Assembly: GCF_021462225.1 (NCBI RefSeq)
Contig: NC_061811.1
Coordinates: 25,691,663-25,755,662 of the forward strand
DNA length: 64,000 nt
DNA from: Girardinichthys multiradiatus
Taxonomy: Eukaryota; Chordata; Actinopteri; Cyprinodontiformes; Goodeidae
Direction: 5' to 3'
Position numbers and translations under genes: made by a program. The notes beneath the pieces are model-generated. The model saw only the letters and a program-made list of their open reading frames with translations, did no database searches and had not been told where the DNA came from. This document shows positions 1-11,038 of this stretch, piece after piece (within the stretch, counting starts at the first letter, position 1; every line of letters starts with the position of its first letter).

Positions 1-795
1 CTGTTAGCAGTTAAAGCTAACAAAAGAAGCTGATAGCTTAGCACCAGAATCAAACACAGAACACAGAACTGAGCACATGTGCTGCAGATAGCCTACTAGC
101 ACCAAGAAAGCAGAGTTTCACAAACAAAACAAAACTTCATAAAATGAAAACGTTTAGATCATTTCATCCTAAATCACTTCTCTCTGCCCAAACCCTAACC
201 TTGTTTGAACCGTGCTGAGGAGGAGTTGTCCGGGCAACGACGAAGTTTGAAGAAACATCCACTTTGAACGAAGGTTAGCTTCGGTCTGTCGCCGGCCAAC
301 TGCACGTTACCACGGTGACGCGGTCCGTTGTCCTTCTTTGGGAAACTGCTTCACTCGGCGTCATGCTGGGAACTCTCTGTAATCTCTGAAGACCTCAGAG
401 AGAAAAGTCAAGCCACGCTTGTACCTTAATTATTACCCCCTTTCATGAATGAATATACCTGATACACAGACAGTAATTCATCCGTACTTAACTTTGTGCA
501 TATGATCGGTAATCGCATGACACTCTTGGATCCAGTGGAAGAGTTATGTCTGTTTGCCAGGAAACAGACATTAGCGCGCTGTCTCTCCTGCCAGCTCTGC
601 AGCGGGGCCCGAATGGAAGAGATCGGACCATTGAAAAGGTGGGGGTTTTATACGGCCAGTGCATCATGGGAAGTCCGCTGTTACCCCCCTTTTCCAAATG
701 TGCTGGAAGTATGTTAAATGCAATTTATTTTGAAAGTTCCAGAAAAGTCTGCACCGCATCTTGATGTTTTAATCCATGGCTGTGGGTCCCAACAC
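1..795. repeat. Dispersed repeat of unknown class, copy 1
   Basis: This stretch matches 28108-29105 along most of its length. Shared blocks include the opening with its AGCTAACAAA and GATAGCTTAGCACCAGAATC segments, the AAAACGTTTAGATCATTTCA block near 150, the GATACACAGACAGTA block near 465, the GGATCCAGT block near 530, and the final CCATGGCTGT near 775. The window starts inside the repeat, so its true left end is not visible. I see no long ORF, no clear terminal inverted repeat and no poly-A tail. The two copies differ by many substitutions and small indels, so they are old. It could be a long LTR or a non-autonomous DNA element; I cannot decide. Confidence 0.7.
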
Positions 796-1378
796 TGTGA
801 ACCATTTGTTGCAATCTTAAACAATCATGAGGTTTTGATTATGTTTTTAAAAAAGCAGGTTCATGAATAAAAACACTATTTAGTATATACTTTTTATCAA
901 ACGCACTGCTTGCTAAAATATCATGCAGACCTCAATACAGGAAAGGATGAACTCTACTTTTTCGAACATCCATGTTTATAAAGCAAGCAGTATTGCAGGT
1001 TGCGTTTCACTCTTTTTCTTACCTAAAATTACCCCCCTACCCTGCTTTCAGTAAGCGGTATTTTGTTCAGTGTAATCTGCATAGCACAAAGAGCTTTGGT
1101 CTTTGAAAATGCCAAATTAACTTTGGCATTTTTCTGTATAAACTATCATGCATATCTCCTCACTTATCAAACTGAGTCAGTGCAGAGAGATGCCTGACTC
1201 ATAACTTATATTAGAATTAAAAAGAGACAAACTCGTTCTTATGCATGTTTAGCACCCACAAATGGCTTAATGACTTTGCCCATCAAAGTGGTATTTAGGG
1301 TCGTTTTTGAGTCTTTTTTACCCAACATAACGAGGTATGGAGTAGTATGAGATTCTCATGACATGGTAACCTTGAATA
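796..1378. other. Unassigned AT-rich DNA
   Basis: AT-rich sequence between the dispersed repeat and the left TA of Tc1-like copy A. I see no ORF of note and no repeat that I recognise. Confidence 0.5.
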
Positions 1379-1380
1379 TA

Positions 1381-2989
1381 CAGGTCCTTCTCAAAATATT
1401 AGCATATTGTGATAAAGTTCATTATTTTCCATAATGTCATGATGAAAATTTAACATTCATATATTTTAGATTCATTGCACACTAACTGAAATATTTGAGG
1501 TCTTTTATTGTCTTAATACGGATGATTTTGGCATACAGCTCATGAAAACCCAAAATTCCTATCTCACAAAATTAGCATATCATTAAAAGGGTCTCTAAAC
1601 GAGCTATGAACCTAATCATCTGAATCAACGAGTTAACTCTAAACACCTGCAAAAGATTCCTGAGGCCTTTAAAACTCCCAGCCTGGTTCATCACTCAAAA
1701 CCCCAATCATGGGTAAGACTGCCGACCTGACTGCTGTCCAGAAGGCCACTATTGACACCCTCAAGCAAGAGGGTAAGACACAGAAAGAAATTTCTGAACG
1801 AATAGGCTGTTCCCAGAGTGCTGTATCAAGGCACTTCAGTGGGAAGTCTGTGGGAAGGAAAAAGTGTGGCAGAAAACGCTGCACAACGAGAAGAGGTGAC
1901 CGGACCCTGAGGAAGATTGTGGAGAAGGGCCGATTCCAGACCTTGGGGGACCTGCGGAAGCAGTGGACTGAGTCTGGAGTAGAAACATCCAGAGCCACCG
2001 TGCACAGGCGTGTGCAGGAAATGGGCTACAGGTGCCGCATTCCCCAGGTCAAGCCACTTTTGAACCAGAAACAGCGGCAGAAGCGCCTGACCTGGGCTAC
2101 AGAGAAGCAGCACTGGACTGTTGCTCAGTGGTCCAAAGTACTTTTTTCAGATGAAAGCAAATTCTGCATGTCATTCGGAAATCAAGGTGCCAGAGTCTGG
2201 AGGAAGACTGGGGAGAAGGAATTGCCAAAATGCCAGAAGTCCAGTGTCAAGTACCCACAGTCAGTGATGGTCTGGGGTGCCGTGTCAGCTGCTGGTGTTG
2301 GTCCACTGTGTTTTATCAAGGGCAGGGTCAATGCAGCTAGCTATCAGGAGATTTTGGAGCACTTCATGCTTCCATCTGCTGAAAAACTTTATGGAGATGA
2401 AGATTTCGTTTTTCAGCACGACCTGGCACCTGCTCACAGTGCCAAAACCACTGGTAAATGGTTTACTGACCATGGTATCACTGTGCTCAATTGGCCTGCC
2501 AACTCTCCTGACCTGAACCCCATAGAGAATCTGTGGGATATTGTGAAGAGAACGTTGAGAGACTCAAGACCCAACACTCTGGATGAGCTAAAGGCCGCTA
2601 TCGAAGCATCCTGGGCCTCCATAAGACCTCAGCAGTGCCACAGGCTGCTTGCCTCCATGCCACGCCGCATTGAAGCAGTCATTTCTGCCAAAGGATTCCC
2701 GACCAAGTATTGAGTGCATAACTGTACATGATTATTTGAAGGTTGACGTTTTTTGTATTAAAAACACTTTTCTTTTATTGGTCGGATGAAATATGCTAAT
2801 TTTGTGAGATAGGAATTTTGGGTTTTCATGAGCTGTATGCCAAAATCATCCGTATTAGACAATAAAAGACCTGAAATATTTCAGTTAGTGTGCAATGAAT
2901 CTAAAATATATGAATGTTAAATTTTCATCATGACATTATGGAAAATAATGAACTTTATCACAATATGCTAATATTATGAGAAGGACCTG
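1381..2989 (+). mobile_element. Tc1-like transposon, copy A (structurally complete)
   Basis: This 1609-bp element starts with CAGGTCCTTCTC and ends with the reverse complement. It is flanked by TA at 1379-1380 and 2990-2991, the target duplication typical of Tc1/mariner elements. The terminal inverted repeats are about 200 bp each (1381-1580 and 2791-2989). The ATTAGCATAT motif occurs near both the outer and the inner end of each repeat, which is the IR/DR layout of several fish Tc1-like families. Three relatives in the window (13470-15078, 32208-33817, 58278-59812) share the same ends, so the boundaries are firm. Of the four, this is the only copy with an unbroken transposase frame. Confidence 0.95.
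1709..2713 (+). CDS. Tc1-like DD34E transposase, uninterrupted
   Basis: This 334-residue protein would bind the element's inverted repeats and catalyse cut-and-paste transposition in the nucleus. Residues about 8-45 form a helix-turn-helix typical of the paired-like N-terminal domain. A basic GRKKCGRKR stretch (about 49-57) looks like an AT-hook or nuclear localisation signal, and a second helix-turn-helix lies around 65-105. The catalytic triad is visible: D148 in FSDESK, D238 in QHDLAPAH and E273 in DLNPIENLW. The spacing between D238 and E273 is 34 residues, hence DD34E. The length is usual for the family, and the start ATG is the same as in the sibling copies. It differs from all three siblings at three sites: F in RHFSG, L in KELPK and L in HRLLAS. 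These could be neutral or harmful. Activity is inferred, not shown. Confidence 0.93.
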   Translation: MGKTADLTAVQKATIDTLKQEGKTQKEISERIGCSQSAVSRHFSGKSVGRKKCGRKRCTTRRGDRTLRKIVEKGRFQTLGDLRKQWTESGVETSRATVHRRVQEMGYRCRIPQVKPLLNQKQRQKRLTWATEKQHWTVAQWSKVLFSDESKFCMSFGNQGARVWRKTGEKELPKCQKSSVKYPQSVMVWGAVSAAGVGPLCFIKGRVNAASYQEILEHFMLPSAEKLYGDEDFVFQHDLAPAHSAKTTGKWFTDHGITVLNWPANSPDLNPIENLWDIVKRTLRDSRPNTLDELKAAIEASWASIRPQQCHRLLASMPRRIEAVISAKGFPTKY

Positions 2990-2991
2990 TA

Positions 2992-5189
2992 ATTGCCAGT
3001 TTTATAATATCAGCACGGTATTAATAAAAAACCTGAAAACAAACATATATAACTTGATTGAACTGCTTTTATTTAAAAGGGCTTACCATAACTTGCTAAG
3101 TTATAGGTAGCAGAGAGAAATAGGTAGCACCTCTAATTCTACACCTTGATGCATGTCTTTCATGACAGGCAATATTTCTAAAGCCAAATTTGTCTTTGTT
3201 GTAATTGAGAGAATGTATGCAGCAACAGGTGGTAGAGGGACTCATAAGAACAGTATTACGTTGTTATAACTTTATTCTGATGACCAAACTCTGTCAGAAT
3301 ATAGCAGCTGTTCTATTTTCTACATCCTCAAAGCATAAGTTATAAAATTACTGAGAAGACACTTCAAAGCTGACACTGTTTTAAATTTTGATCATGTGTC
3401 AAACTTCTGTTAACTACAGGTAGATTCGATCAGTACCAGCTTGGGAAATAAATAAATCAAATATTTTTGGAAGCAAAACTCCTGTTTGACAGCCTTTTGT
3501 TGAAAATTAGTTCATTCTGTGGAGAGAAAATGATAAGTGGGTGATTTTTGGCAACAATGTGGCTGCTTTGGCTGTAATTTTTACAAACATGCATAAGTAT
3601 CCACATTTTTCAAATCTGGTACGCAGAGACAGTTTCACCAAAAATGGTTGTATTTCAAAATATATGACTGAATTTTTGCCACCACGGTAGTATTTTAGTG
3701 TTTTATTCTGTATATCAGAAATGTGGCTCAAAAAGGTAATTATAACCTTTCTGAACTGGGTGAATTCAGCCACTGTGGCTGTCCGAGCTTTATGGTCTTC
3801 AAAGCATTTTCCCACAACAATGAGGTAAGCTAGAGCTCATTATCCTGCTGCAAGGTAACCCAGAGGGTGGATCGTGTCATGAGAAAAGGAGTGTTATTCC
3901 TTCTGGTCAAGGTGGAGGGATAATTTGGGCCTGATGTCCAGTCTCAGAGAAGCAAAAATACCTTCAAACTGCTGTTTTATACTGTGGCTTTGGAACATGG
4001 AGTCTCTTTTCCACAAACTCTTCTGTTGTTCCTGCGATTCTTAAGGCTGAATTTATTGTTCCTTTGGAACTTTGAAAACTACCCAGGCGTTTGGCTTTGT
4101 CTCTTCTCCTGGGAAATAGATTAAAGATGCTGCCCATCCCCTGAGAACAATGTGAGACAGCTTTCTTTTGACAGGAGTTTCGCTGATTGGATTCTTGTGT
4201 TCTTTATTTAGCAAATGATTCTTCTGTGATAACGTTTTCTTTTTTAAATCCCTGTGAATAAAGCTGCGTGTATTGATCCTTTGATGGTGTCATCATTGCC
4301 CGTCTGCCTGATTCAACATTTAATGAAACCAATCCAATTCCCAGTGTTTCACAACGCCCTGCTACACATTTGACTCTTCAAAAGTGTTTTTTTTTTTTCA
4401 TGCTTGATAAACCAGTTGACTTATTTTAGCTCTGACACAATGTTTTTGATTATTGGCATGCAATTTATTTTCTCCTTGAAAGTGGCGTTAAAGTTATATT
4501 TATAAAAGAAAACAAAAGGCTGCAATTAGACTTACTTGAAGAAGCCTCTAATGAGATAAACCAACCAGAGTCTCATCTTTTGAGTGAATCAATGCAGCAT
4601 AAAATGCTTCCTCAGTCTGACAGCCTGTCTTTAAAACTTTGCATTTATTTATTGCACGTGATGTAACATTTCATATTAAAATGCTCAAAACATTTTAGAG
4701 TTTTATTTTCAGTCACCAGCCCACGTTTATCCTTGATGCAATGATAATTGAAAAGAAAACTTTGTTTCTAATAGCCTTTGGTGAACTCTACATCTCATGC
4801 CAGACTGCACTCTGTTAAATTTCACTGCAGATTTATGGTCCATAAAAATATGACCAAAAGAAAACAGCAGCAACCACAACCTTTGGAGGTTTTGCCCTAA
4901 AGCCAGTTTGCTTAAGTAACTTTTGGAGCTCAGATAGCTTTTTTCAAGTTTGAATGCTTGTTCTTTTGTCTTCCAGGCCAGTTTGAATTGTTCCTAAAAG
5001 AAGGAAAAAAAGACAAGTTGAGCCAACCTCTGCAATCCTATCTTATATGGTGTTGAGAGTATTCATACTCATTGTACTTTTTCCCAATTTTGTGATGTTG
5101 AAGCTATACGTTTTACAGAATGTATTGGGATCTTTAGTAAAAACGAATGCTTCAAATAACCCTGAGGGATGCTTTTCTTCAACAAGTAA
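2992..5189. other. Unassigned intergenic DNA
   Basis: About 2.2 kb of AT-rich sequence. Short antisense reading frames near 3507-3815 show no recognisable domain. A T12 run lies near 4388. No repeat family or exon could be supported. Confidence 0.5.
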
Positions 5190-5560
5190 AGTGACACAAT
5201 GTCATAGTTGATTGGAGAATGGCTGTAGCACATAACCCCGAACCCAACAGGCCCACAGAAAAAAATGATGGTGGTGGCATCATGATGTGGGGATTATTTT
5301 CACACAGGGATGCTGCTGATAGTAAATGGAATGACGGGTGGAGATAAATCCTGAATGGAAACCTGTAAGAGGCTGCAAAAGACTTGAGATTGGGCTGAAG
5401 ATTCACATTTCAACAGGACAACACCCTTAACATACAGCCAGAAATACAATGGACTGGTTTAGATCAAACTGCATTCTAGTCAAAGTCCAGACCGAGATCC
5501 AATAGGGAATTTGTGTCAAGTTTCAAAAATAGATGTTCAGATGCTTTCTTTCCAATCTGA
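5190..5560 (+). pseudogene. Decayed Tc1-like transposase fragment
   Basis: The sequence GATGGTGGTGGCATCATGATGTGG near 5264-5287 encodes the glycine-rich block that precedes the conserved Trp in Tc1-like transposases. AACAGGACAACAC near 5413 corresponds to the QQDN block, and CCGAGATCCAATAGGGAATTTG near 5492 corresponds to the SPDLNPIE block. Several frame breaks and stops separate these pieces, and I cannot place inverted repeats. It is a fossil of a Tc1-like lineage different from copies A-D. Confidence 0.75.
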
Positions 5561-6185
5561 GGTTTAGCTACTTTGAAAAAAGAATAGGCTCTTGCAAAGC
5601 ACTTTAAGTGGTGAAGTTCAACATTAGCTGATGCTTGTGTTATTGTCTGTCTGTATTACAGTCGTTGGGCAAAGCTCCCACAAGGCAAAGGCAAGACTGT
5701 CCTTTGACTGCTCTCTGCAATGCTAAAGAGAGCAGGAAACACAGTAATAACTGGAAATTTATTATAATACCTTTCAGAACACTATGAGCTTATGTTTTAT
5801 TGAAAACACAAGATGCTTGCAGCTCACATGAAACTGATCCTTATAAACGTGTCTGGTGAAAATTCATGTAATCAAAAACACTAAAATGAGGTAGGAATAA
5901 ATTACAAACCCCAGTCTTATTTTTCTGTAGCTTATCCTGTAATAAATTCCTCCAATAAACACGTACTTAAAGAAAATCTGCTTTGTCTTTTTACTGCATT
6001 AAGGATATTGTTTTTTACCTCTTGACATCCAGCCTTCAGTTTGTTTGGTGCAATATACATTTAGAAGTTGATAGGGATGAATCTCGTATTCATTTTTAGC
6101 TTTAAATAAGTTTTTGAACCATTATTTTTTTTTGAAGTGTTGACTTAGCAACAAACTATTTTATGATTTTTAGAAATTTGAATTT
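5561..6185. other. Unassigned AT-rich DNA
   Basis: AT-rich spacer between two Tc1-like fossils. Nothing further recognised. Confidence 0.45.
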
Positions 6186-6189
6186 TCTA

Positions 6190-6975
6190 ATTCAAAAAGT
6201 TATACAAGTGCAGCTCAACAAATTTGAATGTTGTGGAAAAAGTTTAATATTTTTTTTGATTCATTTCAGTAAGTGAAACTCATATAGATTAATTACACAT
6301 TGAGTAAAATATTTCTAGCCTTTATGTCTTATAAATTTGAATATTATGCCCTACAGATAATGAAAACCCAAAATGCAGTGTCTAAAGAAATTTGAATATC
6401 CTGAAAAACATAGCATATTCATAGAAAGTTGAGTGGAAGGAAAAAGTGTGGTCGGAAAAAATACTCCAGCAACAGGGATAACTGAAGCCTTGAGAGGATT
6501 ATCAAGCAAAATCCATTTATTTGGGGTATATTCACAAGGAGTGGATTGAGCGTGGAGTCAATGCATCAAGAGGCACCACTACAGAAGTATCCTACACATG
6601 GGCTACAAATGTTGCATTTCTTGTGTCAAGCCACTCCTGAACCAGATAAGAGTAAAGTTTGCATTTCATATAGAAATCAATGTCCCAGAGTCTGGAGAGA
6701 AGAGTGGAGAGGCACCACCTTGCTTGAAATCGAGTGTGAAGTTTCCACAGTTAGTGATGATTTGAAGTGCCATGTTATCTGTTGGTGTTGGTCCACTATG
6801 TTTTCTGAATTTCACATTAAACGCAGCCATCTACCAGGAAATTGTAGAGCACCTCTTTCTGATTTCTTTTGTGAGCAGGACTTGGTACTTGCCAACTGTG
6901 CTAAAAGGTACCAAAAGCTGGTTCAGTGACCATGGCGTTACTGTGCTTAATTGGCCAACAAGTATTCAACGACTC
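6190..6975 (+). pseudogene. Decayed Tc1-like element related to copies A-D
   Basis: The left part (6200-6430) resembles the inverted repeat region of copies A-D in layout, including the ATGAAAACCCAAAATGC block near 6360. Coding similarity follows. GTGGAAGGAAAAAGTGTGG at about 6433 matches the VGRKKCG segment of copy A almost exactly. Later pieces match the VETSRATVH, YRCRIPQVKPLLNQ, CPRVWR and W(F)SDHGVTVLNWP segments. The fragment 6546-6929 is open but joins pieces out of order or frame. The core D...E catalytic region is incomplete, and the right inverted repeat was not found. This is a sister lineage of the A-D family, long dead. Confidence 0.75.
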
Positions 6976-9154
6976 CAGTTTGTACATGTCACTGGAGCCA
7001 CTGGTAGTAAAACAGGACCTCAGCATGATGCTGCCACCACCATGATGTTCTCAGGTTTTAAAGCCTTTCCTGTCATGAGTGGTAATCATGGAAGACCATG
7101 AAGGTAGGCATGGTCATGGTAAGAAGGTTTTTATTAAGTAACTAGCAGCAACTGGAAGCAAGCACAGAAAATTTGGGTAAATACAGACCCTAAACTAGTA
7201 GTCAACAGGAGAATCTTTCAGGGAGGTGGTGAAAACAAAGAGTTTAAATACTGCAGGGAGGAATTACTTTTATAAAAGAAACCAGGCGAGACTAATTACA
7301 CAGTGCAGTTTGAAAATGTTACACTGCATGACAAGAGTAGTTGTTGTGGCACAATCGCCTCAGACAGATTCAACTATCATTTCATTTCATCAATAAATGC
7401 AGGTTGTGGATGTTTATGTGCCCATTTTTAGAGTCTGCTAGTGAAACGAGGGACAGGAGGATGAGGGAAATGAGACAGCGGTAGAAACGCTCATGGGAAG
7501 GACAAGAATCAGACATTGATTGAGGCAGCAGTCGCACTGCATTATTTGCTTAGAAACTTTAACACTGCCTGACATTTGTTGTATGTTGTCTTTGGTCAGG
7601 ACAGTTGAAGTAGTGGTTGGTGCCTCTGTCAAACTGAACGACCACAGACCAACGGTTTAAGTTGTGAACATGGCTTAGGTGGGGATACCAGAGAAAAAGG
7701 CAGACTCAGAAAAATATTGGCCACAAGTAAACACGTGGATCAAGAAAAATACTGCTATCACGCATTAAAAGGAAAAAAATAGAAGTGACAAAAATGCATA
7801 ACACTGAGGTTCAGCAGAAAACACTATCTTTTTAAGTAACTAACAAGCAATGACATAAAATACAAACTAAAGTCCTTCATATGAAAACACCTTTACTCCA
7901 CCAAACCTGCCTCTTGTCATTGTGAGCTTGAAGGTGAACATTTAGAAGCTGGAGCTTCATTCTTCATTCATTCAGTCCAAGTTGATATTAAACTTTCATC
8001 ACTGTGGAAAGACACATAGGCTAACACTAAGCTTGTGGAATTGTCCACAGCTCAGCCATATAGAAAATTAATGCACTTTGCTCAATATCTGGGTTCTTGG
8101 TAGGTTACCTGCCAAATGGAATAAGCTCTACAAATTGCTCCAGCAAGAGAGATCAAATATTCAGCCAGAATTATGCCAGAAGCTTGGTGATGGCAACAAA
8201 AAGTTTGTGGTTTCTCTGCAATTTTCTGAGGGACATTTATCAAAAATAATAGTGGCGGTGGAAATATTTGAACCTGTATGTAGAGTCTTGACCTCCAAAA
8301 AATATTTAATTGAAAGTCAAATATTAATCCAAACCTTTAAAACAAACAAATCAAATAAATGATTAAAGTGTAGATGAGTGTAAGTAAACTTCTGTCTATT
8401 CTGCACAAGACTGTTTTAAAAGTGTAGACATCTTTTTCTGTTTTATGTGGCCTAAATGGGGAAAATATTATGAGTCATTCCATGCGTTTTAGCTCAAACT
8501 GCCAGTGGAAACAGGAGGTATTTTCTATAACTCTCATGTCTCCACAAGGCTTCCAACTCATGCGGCATGAAGGTATTGTTGGCATATTGTAACTGTAACA
8601 ATGGCAGCCATGCTGGACAAGCATAATCTCTGGGGACAAAACAAATCAGCATCATTCATGACGCCTGCTTGTAAAATCCCACGTCATGTGTCAGGCTGTC
8701 ACAAAAGGCAACCCACACAGAAAGTGGAACACCTAAAGTCAAGCTGAGATTGTCTGTTTGCCCTCGTTTGCCTTGTTTGACAACCACTGAGATACTTTTC
8801 ACAGCATCTAACACCACAGCATGCAGACTGCTACTGCAGAATGTTTCATTTATTAGAAAAATCTGCGGAGATTTGGTGTAAATCTAGGATGCTGAGCATT
8901 TGTATGAACCTGAACCGTTGATTCATCACTAAACAACCACATAAACACCCTGTTACCAGCTGCAAGGTCAAGTAATCCATTAGCTAGGTTATGTTTCAGC
9001 TAAATAAATGACAGATGCATTTTAGTGAATTAGAATATTATCAAAAGATTAGTTTATATTCCAAATTCCAAATTCCAAAAGGGAATCTCGACAAATGAAA
9101 AAACAAACAGTTTAGAGGAAATTCATGAAACAGCGCAATCTCCTCCAGTTTTTG
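6976..9154. other. Unassigned DNA with a short Tc1-like patch
   Basis: At 7019-7045 the sequence CAGCATGATGCTGCCACCACCATG is the reverse complement of a common Tc1-like transposase block, so a small antisense fragment may be present. The rest, to 9154, shows no recognisable element or exon. A short direct repeat (CCAAATTCCAAATTCCAAA) lies near 9060. No gene is supported. Confidence 0.45.
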
Positions 9155-9156
9155 TA

Positions 9157-10034
9157 CCGTATTTTCCGCACTATAAGGCGCACCGGATTATAAGGCGCAC
9201 CTTCAATGAATGGCCTATTTTAGAACTTTTTTCATATATAGGGCGCACCGGATTATAAGGCGCATAGAATAGAAGCTACTGCAGTCAAACGTTTGACTGG
9301 GGTTGCGTTATGCATCCACTAGATGGAGCTGTGCTAAAGAGAATGTCAACAAAACAGTCAGATAAGTCAGTCAGTCAAACTTTATTAATACACTACAAAC
9401 CAGCGTTCTGATAACTCCATTCACTCTCATGGTAAGGTCTCCTCTACATAGAATTCTATTGAATAGAGCAAACCGCACGTTAGGAATGCATTGGAGTCTA
9501 TGAAGTTGAAGTTGAAATCAAACGTTAGTTAAAACGTGAAAGGGAACTTTTCCCTGATTCAGTAAACACGTAAAAGAAACAGTTTGATGCACTAAATCAA
9601 ACGTTAGTACATTCACAATATAGTAGCGTTAACTGTTGAATTATCTCGCTGCTGCTCTATTCCCATGTTCGACTGCGTAGCTGACAGCCTCGAGTTTGAA
9701 CTCAGCATCGTAAGCGTGTCTCTTGAAAGCTGCAATTTTGGGGTCGTTATACACACACAAGTGGTGTTGGACTAGGAGTAAGCACAGTACAGGTGTTTAC
9801 CGCTATTACTTCGGCGACACCCCTGACTACGGTAGCCGTAATGCTGCAAGCGGTGCGGCTTTGTAGTTTACCAGTCGTACTGAAACATTTTGACAGAGCG
9901 CCGTGTACAACCAGTATGAATTAACCAATTAACCAATTGATCCATATATAAGGCGCTCCGGATTACAAGGCGCACTGTCATTTTTTGAGAAAATTAATGG
10001 TTTTTAAGTGCGCCTTATAGTGCGGAAAATACGG
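9157..10034 (-). mobile_element. Pogo-like miniature transposon with TA target site
   Basis: This 878-bp element has inverted ends CCGTATTTTCCGCACTATAA and is flanked by TA at 9155-9156 and 10035-10036. The motif ATAAGGCGCACCGGATTATA and variants recur inside both ends (9174-9200, 9240-9265, 9945-9975, 10000-10020). This is the pattern expected of transposase-binding subterminal repeats. Ends beginning with C plus a TA duplication fit the Tc1/mariner/pogo superfamily. On the minus strand the interior keeps a fragment of a DNA-binding domain (9641-9755), but there is no catalytic domain, so it cannot move by itself. It looks like an internal-deletion derivative of a larger pogo-like element. 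Confidence 0.85.
9641..9755 (-). pseudogene. Relic of a Brinker/pogo-type DNA-binding domain
   Basis: Read on the minus strand, this segment gives about 37 residues containing KRHAYDAEFKLEAV and VEHGNRAAAR, followed at once by a TAA stop. The pattern (basic residue, YDAxFKLxxV, then A..HGNRAAAR) is characteristic of the helix-turn-helix at the N-terminus of many pogo-like transposases and their domesticated relatives, sometimes called the Brinker-type DNA-binding domain. No start codon or downstream DDE region is present. It appears to be a leftover exon piece inside the miniature element and is probably not expressed. The assignment comes from motif recognition only. Confidence 0.7.
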
Positions 10035-10036
10035 TA

Positions 10037-10972
10037 ATAGTTTTTCTCCCGTATTTGCTTTAGTTTTGCACTGGACTTACAAAGGAGTTTGCACTAAATA
10101 TATGTAGGAGCGATCCTGCTTAAGTTCAGCAGATCAGGTGCTCTTGAGCGACAAAAACAACAGATGTAGATAATAAAGAAAATAGGTTTACTTTTTATTG
10201 TTATTTTAATCAACTCTTTTGGATCCTTTGATTTGTTTTGTATTTTTGCATTACTTTGGCTATGTTGTGGTTAATAGTTAATATATGTTTTTTTTTTTTT
10301 TTTTTTTTTTTTAGTTCAGATCTTCCATGTTTCTGTTTACCTAAACAGAGCAATTTGTGTCCCTTTGGTATTTATTTTTGAGTAAACTACTATTTAATTT
10401 ATATAGTTTTATATAATTTATTTTGTCATTTCCTTGTGTCTAAATACTTTCAGAAGTTCATCTTGCGTCTACCAATTTGCATATATGGGATGGAGAAACA
10501 TTAACATGTATGATTATAATAAAATTCAATAAATACATGAATAGTAGTTATGTATGGTGGGGACTGAAGTTAATAATCACATTTATGGAGAAATTGGAAG
10601 GAATATTTTGATACATAACGTTTTTATGGCAATGTATAAAAAGTATACATTTTTGAATTATATAACATGAGTTTAACTTTTGACGAGCTTCACCAGCTGA
10701 GAGGAGTTCCCATCCCTGCATTACCAGCACTGATTTCACAGCACTGGGATCTCCTTCATCCAGCTGCTTCATAAAATATTGGGTATATTGATGACGGTCC
10801 AACCCGCAAACATATGTGGGTCTGCGCACACAAACACACGCAGCAGTGTATGTACACTTTTAACGACAGCTAATCATTAGCATTTCTTTTAATATTCATG
10901 CCTTTTACGTAACTTTTACGTAACCGGGGACCTGTGCACAGATTTCTACATGTACGTGTTTGTTCGTGTACC

Positions 10973-10973
<1 letters not shown>
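10037..10973. other. Unassigned DNA with T25 tract
   Basis: AT-rich sequence with an uninterrupted run of 25 T at 10288-10312, which may be the reverse-strand tail of a retroposed fragment. The upstream sequence did not identify one. No gene supported. Confidence 0.5.

Positions 10974-11036
<63 letters not shown>
10974..11036. repeat. (TG)n microsatellite
   Basis: About 31 uninterrupted TG units, followed by degenerate TG-rich sequence to about 11070. Long perfect TG arrays are common in fish DNA and tend to vary in length between individuals. Confidence 0.98.

Positions 11037-11038
<2 letters not shown>

Noticed and set aside
7060..7380. Possible further minus-strand solo LTR
   Set aside because: GGTTTTTATTAAG near 7125 and TTTAAATACTGCAGGG near 7240 recall the other LTRs, but I found no matching ends or 5-bp duplication.
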